Under the pieces are notes generated by a model, which saw only the letters and a list, made by a program, of their open reading frames with translations, had not been told where the DNA came from and did no database searches. A stretch of DNA of 10,514 nucleotides. It comes from Clostridiales bacterium (GTDB lineage: Bacteria; Bacillota; Clostridia; Oscillospirales; QAKW01). The position numbers and the translations under genes were made by a program. Below are positions 5,857 to 10,514 of the stretch, piece after piece. The stretch lies in assembly GCA_003343605.1 (NCBI GenBank), contig QAKW01000041.1:1-10514 (forward strand), read 5' to 3'. How positions within the stretch are numbered: position 1 is the first letter of the stretch; every line of letters starts with the position of its first letter.

Positions 5857-7287
5857 ATGAGTAATTATTATGAAAATCCGCTTTGTACCCGCTATGCGGG
5901 CAAGAAAATGCAGCATCTTTTTTCCGCCGATCATAAGTTTTCCACCTGGCGCAGGCTCTGGATTGCCCTGGCAGAGAGCGAGCAGGAGCTGGGGCTTGAT
6001 ATAAAAGAGGAACAGATTGCCGAAATGAAGGCGCATATCAGCGATATCGATTATGAAAAAGCACGGCGGTATGAGGCGGAACTGCGGCACGATGTTATGG
6101 CGCATGTGCATACCTTTGGGGACGCCTGCCCCAAAGCAAAGCCGATTATCCATCTGGGCGCGACTTCCTGCTATGTTGGCGATAATACCGATATTATCAT
6201 TATGCGCGAGGCGCTGGAGGAAGTGAAGCGTCTGCTGATCAACGCCATCAGCGCCGTTGCGGCTTTTGCCGAAAAGCACAAAGAAGTGCCGACGCTTGCC
6301 TACACGCATTTTCAGGCGGCACAGCCAACCACTGTAGGGAAACGCGCTACCCTCTGGGCCCAGGATCTGCTGATGGATCTGGAGCATGTAAATCAGGCGA
6401 TTGATTCCCTGCGTCTGTTGGGCTGCAAGGGCACAACAGGAACCGGCGCCAGCTTTTTATCATTATTTGATGGCGATTATGAAAAGGTGGTGCTGCTGGA
6501 GAAAAAGATTGCCGAAAAGATGGGCTTCCAGAAGGTAATCCCGGTTTCCGGCCAAACCTACACCCGAAAAGAAGATTATTTTGTAGCCTCTGTTTTATCG
6601 GGTATTGCCCAGAGCGCAAGTAAATTTGCGGGGGATATTAGACTGCTTTCTCATTTGAAAGAATTCGATGAACCCTTTGAAGCAAAGCAGATCGGATCCT
6701 CGGCAATGGCCTATAAGAGAAATCCGATGCGCTCCGAGCGGATTGCATCGCTGGCCCGCTACGTTATGGTCGATGCACTGAATCCAGCAATTACCGCCGC
6801 AACTCAATGGTTGGAACGTACACTGGATGATTCCGCGAATAAGAGAATCAGCATCCCCGAGGCATTTTTGGCTGTTGATGGAATTTTATCGCTCTATATC
6901 AACGTGATCTCAAACGGAACCGTTTACCCGAATGTGATGGACCTCCATCTGCGGGAGGAGCTGCCCTTTATGGCCACAGAAAATATCCTGATGTACTGCG
7001 TAAAGAAGGGCGGAGACCGCCAGGCGCTTCATGAGGCGATCCGGGAGCACTCCGTAGCCGTAACAAAAGCGATCAAGCTGGAGGGCCGGCCAAACGATCT
7101 GCTGGAGCGTATTTTGGCCGATTCCCGCTTTCAGTTGACAAAAGAAGAGTTGGATTCCATTCTTCATATTCAGAATTTTATCGGCTGCGCACCGCAGCAA
7201 ACGGCAGATTTTTTAAAGCATTATGTTGCGCCTGTGCTTGCAGAAAATCAGGCCTATCTGGGCGTCGATATTAAAATCAATGTATAA
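5857..7287 (+). CDS. purB: Adenylosuccinate lyase
   Basis: Removes fumarate from adenylosuccinate (giving AMP) and from SAICAR in the main purine pathway. Member of the fumarase/aspartase superfamily, acting as a homotetramer. Seen in the 476-residue product: MAHVHTFG (81-88), TLAYTHFQAAQPTTVGKR (146-163, catalytic His151 region) and the signature GSSAMAYKRNPMRSER (280-295, mobile-loop catalytic serine at 281 or 282). The length and the YKRNPMRSER form resemble the longer, eukaryote-like lyase type rather than the roughly 430-residue Bacillus form. It starts 9 nt after pyrG; a GTGAGG-like ribosome binding site overlaps the pyrG stop. Co-transcribed with purA, its partner in IMP-to-AMP conversion. 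Confidence 0.97.
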   Translation: MSNYYENPLCTRYAGKKMQHLFSADHKFSTWRRLWIALAESEQELGLDIKEEQIAEMKAHISDIDYEKARRYEAELRHDVMAHVHTFGDACPKAKPIIHLGATSCYVGDNTDIIIMREALEEVKRLLINAISAVAAFAEKHKEVPTLAYTHFQAAQPTTVGKRATLWAQDLLMDLEHVNQAIDSLRLLGCKGTTGTGASFLSLFDGDYEKVVLLEKKIAEKMGFQKVIPVSGQTYTRKEDYFVASVLSGIAQSASKFAGDIRLLSHLKEFDEPFEAKQIGSSAMAYKRNPMRSERIASLARYVMVDALNPAITAATQWLERTLDDSANKRISIPEAFLAVDGILSLYINVISNGTVYPNVMDLHLREELPFMATENILMYCVKKGGDRQALHEAIREHSVAVTKAIKLEGRPNDLLERILADSRFQLTKEELDSILHIQNFIGCAPQQTADFLKHYVAPVLAENQAYLGVDIKINV

Positions 7288-7298
7288 GGAGAAATAAA

Positions 7299-8573
7299 AT
7301 GTTAACTGCGGTTGTTGGAATAAACTGGGGAGACGAGGGCAAAGGGCGTATGGTAGACCTGCTCTCCGAACGTTATGATATTGTTTGCCGTTATCAGGGC
7401 GGAAACAACGCGGGGCATACGGTGGTAAACGAGCGGGGAAAGTTTATTTTGAATCTGCTGCCGTCCGGAATCCTGCGGGATGAAACAACAAATGTCATGG
7501 GCCCCGGCATGGTCATCGATGTGGAGCATCTCTTTCATGAGGTGGAGCGGCTGCGGGCCGGCGGCATTCAAATTACACCCCGGCATCTGAAAATCAGCGA
7601 TAAGGCTACAATTTGCATGCCTTATCATAAACTGCTGGATTGTTTGGAAGAAGACCGGCTCGCCGATAAAAAATTCGGCTCTACCAGAAGGGGAATCGCG
7701 CCGGTATATGCAGATAAATATATGAAAAAGACCTTTCGGATGGGGGATTTGAAGCATCCGGAACGGCTGAAAGATAAGCTGGCCGGTATTCTGGAGTGGA
7801 AAAATCTGACGATTGAAAAAGGCTACAGGCATGAAGCAATTCGGGTAGACGATATGCTCCATTGGCTTGAAACTTATGCCATGCCGTTTCAGGATTATAT
7901 CTGCGATACCACCATTTTTCTGAACCAGGCGATCGAGGAAGGGAAAAACGTAATGTTTGAAGCGCAGCTTGGCGTGTTGCGGGATATAGATTTCGGTATT
8001 TTTCCCTATACCTCATCTTCTTCAACCATTGCAGCCTATGCGCCGATCGGCGCGGGGATTCCAAACCGCCGGCTGGATGAAAGCATTGGCATTATAAAGG
8101 CCTATTCCAGCTGTGTAGGGGAAGGGCCGTTTACCTGTGAACTCTTCGATGCGCAGGGCGATGCTTTGCGGGAAGCCGGCGGCGAATACGGTGCGGCAAC
8201 CGGCAGGCCAAGAAGAGTCGGCGGCTTCGATGTGGTGGCCTCCCGTTATGGAACGCGCATGCAGAGCGCTACCTGCCTTGCGCTTACCAAAATGGATGTT
8301 TTATCCTATCTGGATCAGATTCCGGTTTGTGCGGCTTATGAAATTGGCGGGAAAAGGGTGGAAGATTTTCCGATTGGCTATGATCTCGATGCGGCTAAGC
8401 CGGTTTATGAAACCGTTCCCGGCTGGAAATGCGATATCAGCGGCTGCCGCAGGAAGGAAGACCTGCCCCAAGAAGCACTGGATTATATCTATTATATTGA
8501 AAAGGCTGTTGGCTGCCCGATAAAATATGTTTCAGTTGGCCCGGAACGCGAACAGTATATAGAAATGTTTTAA
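7299..8573 (+). CDS. purA: Adenylosuccinate synthetase
   Basis: Joins IMP and aspartate with GTP to give adenylosuccinate, the committed step to AMP. The 424-residue length is usual. Seen: GINWGDEGKGRMVDLL (7-22, nucleotide-binding loop with catalytic Asp12), GGNNAGHTVV (34-43, catalytic His40), GPGMVIDVEHLF (68-79), the GSTRRGIAP stretch, GEGPFTCE, and GRPRRVGGFD with the IMP- and aspartate-site arginines. Strong AAGGAG overlaps the purB stop codon and the ATG follows 11 nt after that gene. It ends the cluster, as a hairpin terminator lies just downstream. Together with purB it completes IMP-to-AMP conversion, complementing the nitrogen and CTP steps encoded upstream. Confidence 0.98.
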   Translation: MLTAVVGINWGDEGKGRMVDLLSERYDIVCRYQGGNNAGHTVVNERGKFILNLLPSGILRDETTNVMGPGMVIDVEHLFHEVERLRAGGIQITPRHLKISDKATICMPYHKLLDCLEEDRLADKKFGSTRRGIAPVYADKYMKKTFRMGDLKHPERLKDKLAGILEWKNLTIEKGYRHEAIRVDDMLHWLETYAMPFQDYICDTTIFLNQAIEEGKNVMFEAQLGVLRDIDFGIFPYTSSSSTIAAYAPIGAGIPNRRLDESIGIIKAYSSCVGEGPFTCELFDAQGDALREAGGEYGAATGRPRRVGGFDVVASRYGTRMQSATCLALTKMDVLSYLDQIPVCAAYEIGGKRVEDFPIGYDLDAAKPVYETVPGWKCDISGCRRKEDLPQEALDYIYYIEKAVGCPIKYVSVGPEREQYIEMF

Positions 8574-8583
8574 AGAGAAAAAC

Positions 8584-8620
8584 CGGCGCCTCCCTTTGTT
8601 TCAGGAAGGCGCCGATCTTT
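8584..8620 (+). terminator. Terminator after the glnA-purA cluster
   Basis: CGGCGCCT (8584-8591) pairs with AGGCGCCG (8607-8614), extended by CCT/AGG after one mismatch, followed by ATCTTTATAAAA. The U-tract is short on the plus strand. It is the only strong hairpin between purA and the mltG promoter, and so marks the likely end of the five-gene transcript. Confidence 0.7.
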
Positions 8621-8630
8621 ATAAAACCTA

Positions 8631-8659
8631 TTGTATTTTTACCGGTTATTTGTTATAAT
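8631..8659 (+). promoter_or_regulatory. Promoter of mltG with extended -10
   Basis: TTGTAT (8631-8636), 17-nt spacer, TATAAT (8654-8659), with TG one base before the -10 box (8651-8652), an extended -10 motif. It follows the purA terminator and ends about 35 nt before the mltG start codon, so mltG is expressed separately from the nitrogen/nucleotide cluster. Confidence 0.8.
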
Positions 8660-8693
8660 TCGAACAAACATTATATCAAAGAGAGGTTTTTCC

Positions 8694-9767
8694 ATGAAAA
8701 AGAAAACCGTAATTGGAATTGTTTTGGCGGCGGTGCTTTTACTGATTGTTGTGGCTGCTGTTTTTGCCGTGCCAAAGATCAAGGCCTACCTGCCTTATTA
8801 TTATGATAAAACCGGCAAGCATCAGGAAGACAAGCCTTATACGCTGACCATTGAAAAAGAAGATTTTGAAAACGAAGTGGCGATTCGGTTGGTGGAGAAT
8901 GGCGTTATCTGTTCTACTGCGCGTTTTCTCAGCTATCTGAAACAAAATTATCCGGACTTTATCTGGTATAACGGTATCTATAATTTAAACGCAAACATGT
9001 CGTATAAAGAACTTTGTGAGGCGTTGATGAAGCCGGATATTACGCTGAATTATATTAAATTTGTTGTGCCGGAGGGAAAGAGTGTCCGCGCGATTGCAAC
9101 GATTGTGGAAGAAAGCGGGTTATGCAGCGCGGAAGCGTTTCTGGAAGCGGCAGACAGCTACGATTATAATTATCCGTTTTTAGAAGAGCTGAAATCCCGC
9201 GATCAGAATCTGATCGGCTATAAGCTGGAGGGCTTTCTTTTTCCGGCTACCTATGAATTCAGGGAGGATACGACTTCCCCGCGGGATATTGTGGATAAAA
9301 TGCTCAAAACCTTCACCGAGTATATTACGCAGGATATGATTCAGAAAGCGCAGGATATGGGGTTATCCTTAAATCAATTTATTTCTTTTGGATCAGTTGT
9401 GCAGGCAGAGGCGTTCAGTAAGGATTCGATGGCGAACGTATCTTCTGTTTTCTGGAACCGCTTAAATTCAGATGATTTAAAACGCCTGCAATCTGATCCG
9501 ACCAAAACGTATGGCAACAGCCTGCAGAATCTGCCCGGATATACGCAGCAAATGAAAGACGCTTATGATACCTACAGCTGCCAGGGCTTGCCTGTGGGGC
9601 CAACCAATTGCCCCGGGGTTGATGTTTTAAAAGCAGTTTTGGAACCGGCTCAAACAGATTATTATTATTTTGTAACGGATAAAAACGGAAAGTTTTATTT
9701 TAACCGCACACTTGCCGAGCATAATCAGACCATTCGTTCTCTTAGAGAAAGCGGTCTATGGGCCTGA
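8694..9767 (+). CDS. mltG: Endolytic murein transglycosylase MltG-like (YceG family)
   Basis: Membrane-anchored lytic transglycosylase thought to cut nascent glycan strands and set their length. The 357-residue product has a short basic N-terminus, one transmembrane helix (about 5-26), a LysM-like region reaching about 128 (VVPEGKS at 124-130), and the catalytic domain with EGFLFPATYEF (179-189), VVQAEAF (235-241), ASVFWNRL-like segment SSVFWNRL (250-257), LQSDPT (265-270), QGLPVGPTNCPG (287-298) and YYYFV (313-317). By alignment from memory with Escherichia coli MltG, Glu239 corresponds to the catalytic glutamate. The start at 8694 is chosen because GAGAGG (8681-8686) lies 7 nt upstream and the protein then opens MKKK before the helix; an in-frame ATG at 8631 would overlap the promoter. 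It has its own promoter. Confidence 0.93.
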   Translation: MKKKTVIGIVLAAVLLLIVVAAVFAVPKIKAYLPYYYDKTGKHQEDKPYTLTIEKEDFENEVAIRLVENGVICSTARFLSYLKQNYPDFIWYNGIYNLNANMSYKELCEALMKPDITLNYIKFVVPEGKSVRAIATIVEESGLCSAEAFLEAADSYDYNYPFLEELKSRDQNLIGYKLEGFLFPATYEFREDTTSPRDIVDKMLKTFTEYITQDMIQKAQDMGLSLNQFISFGSVVQAEAFSKDSMANVSSVFWNRLNSDDLKRLQSDPTKTYGNSLQNLPGYTQQMKDAYDTYSCQGLPVGPTNCPGVDVLKAVLEPAQTDYYYFVTDKNGKFYFNRTLAEHNQTIRSLRESGLWA

Positions 9768-9773
9768 TCAAAA

Positions 9774-10514
9774 ATGATCCATATTGTTCAACAGTCGTGC
9801 CTTGAAAAGATTCGGACAGATGCCCGGCATTTTAGCCCGGCATATACCTCTGCCAGCGCGCTTCTGCGGGAAGAATTTTCATTTCAAATTGCGCTTTACA
9901 GCGATCGTGAACGTCCGGAAAAAGTTTATTTTCGGGATGAATCCAGTTTGCCTACCTGTATTTATATGGTAAAGCAGGTAGCGGTAAGCTGGCCGCATTA
10001 CCGGAATGATCCCGATCCAAATTATCTGCTGGATGAGCCTGGGCTTTTACCGGATTGTTTGATTCCGATGGATGAAACCCGCTGCTTTATTTTGAACGAC
10101 CGGGTGACAGTACTTTGGATCGCAGTAAAAGCAAACTTTGCCGGGCACCACCAGATCCGGTTTCGATTTTATTGCGATGAAGATGAGCAGGAGACCTGCT
10201 TTCATCTGCAGGTGCTGCCACATCCGCTGCCCAGGCAATGGTTTACTGTCTGCACGCAGATTCATTCGGATTGTATCTTAAGCAGCCGTCAGATTCCGGT
10301 ATTCTCCAATCTGCATTGGGAACTGCTCGAAAAATATTTTTCTTTTGCCGCCATACACGGCACTACCGATCTGCTTACCCCGCTTTTTTCGTTGAATCAG
10401 CCGGATCGTTTGGAACAGAATACGGTGCAGTTGATTGATCTGAGCGTGGAAGGGGAGCGCTATTCCTTTCATTTTGACCGTTTTGATTCCTGGATTATGC
10501 TGGCAAGGAAAAAC
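9774..10514 (+). CDS. DUF4091/GH123-like protein (partial, N-terminal part)
   Basis: 247 codons are open to the window edge. I recognise the general pattern of DUF4091 (glycoside hydrolase family 123-like) proteins common in gut Clostridia: QIHSDC (162-167) followed by PVFSNLHWELLEKY (175-188), a LLTPLF stretch (200-205), TVQLIDL (217-223) and FDRFDSW (234-240). No signal peptide is visible, so the part seen looks cytoplasmic. The loop after LLTPLF is shorter and lacks the GGERPT-like segment I associate with relatives, so this copy may be divergent. The ATG is 6 nt after the mltG stop and in the same frame, with no convincing Shine-Dalgarno sequence, suggesting translation coupled to mltG. 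Substrate unknown; the catalytic half lies outside the window. Family call is from pattern memory only. Confidence 0.72.
   Translation, partial: MIHIVQQSCLEKIRTDARHFSPAYTSASALLREEFSFQIALYSDRERPEKVYFRDESSLPTCIYMVKQVAVSWPHYRNDPDPNYLLDEPGLLPDCLIPMDETRCFILNDRVTVLWIAVKANFAGHHQIRFRFYCDEDEQETCFHLQVLPHPLPRQWFTVCTQIHSDCILSSRQIPVFSNLHWELLEKYFSFAAIHGTTDLLTPLFSLNQPDRLEQNTVQLIDLSVEGERYSFHFDRFDSWIMLARKN

Noticed and set aside
5677..6387. Open frame on the minus strand across the pyrG/purB junction
   Set aside because: Covers the antisense of two certain genes and has no family features.
8631..8693. Upstream in-frame ATG extending mltG by 21 residues
   Set aside because: It overlaps the promoter -35/-10 region; ATG 8694 has a ribosome binding site and gives a normal signal-anchor start.
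9402..9410. Gln237 in MltG as a loss of the catalytic glutamate
   Set aside because: Aligned with the VEKE motif of Escherichia coli MltG recalled from memory, the catalytic residue is the second glutamate, which is kept here as Glu239.
9765..9773. Readthrough of the mltG TGA to fuse it with the next gene
   Set aside because: TGA ends other genes here normally (glnA, pyrG), and an ATG follows at once, so coupling is simpler than recoding.

Overview
The window looks like a chromosomal stretch from a Gram-positive anaerobe of the class Clostridia, most likely in or near the Oscillospiraceae/Ruminococcaceae. This is inferred from several things seen together: a type III glutamine synthetase beside a short type I enzyme, a glnA-nitR (ANTAR regulator) pair as described in clostridia, strong AGGAG-type ribosome binding sites, consensus sigma-A promoters, and a DUF4091/GH123-like protein. 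Base composition is moderate and even. There are no RNA genes, CRISPR arrays, insertion sequences or other signs of transfer.

Layout. On the minus strand, 1-1989 is glnN (type III glutamine synthetase, C-terminal end outside the window). Its roughly 150-nt leader (about 1990-2140) is highly structured. A perfect TTGACA-17-TATAAT promoter (2147-2175) drives it. Across an AT-rich divergent spacer, a plus-strand promoter (2259-2286) and a second structured leader with an intrinsic terminator precede a tight five-gene cluster: glnA (2422-3612), an ANTAR regulator of NitR type (3646-4233), pyrG (4246-5847), purB (5857-7287) and purA (7299-8573). Gaps inside the cluster are 9 to 33 nt, and a hairpin terminator follows purA. 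A new promoter (8631-8659) then drives mltG (8694-9767), followed after 6 nt by a DUF4091/GH123-like gene that runs off the right edge.

How the genes fit together. Two unrelated-subfamily glutamine synthetases are transcribed divergently, with a candidate RNA-binding antiterminator gene directly behind one of them. The same transcript carries glutamine-using CTP synthase and the two enzymes that turn IMP into AMP. The main result of the hunt is in the glnN leader. It contains two near-identical 14-nt hairpins with hexanucleotide loops AATGGC and AATGGA, matching the published ANTAR target rule of A at loop position 1 and G at position 4. Each is nested as the 5' arm of a much larger competing hairpin, the first of which has a U7 tract. 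This suggests that the adjacent NitR controls glnN in trans by antitermination, with an unusual two-terminator arrangement. The glnA leader has a different terminator fold without a matching hexaloop, so how it is read is open.
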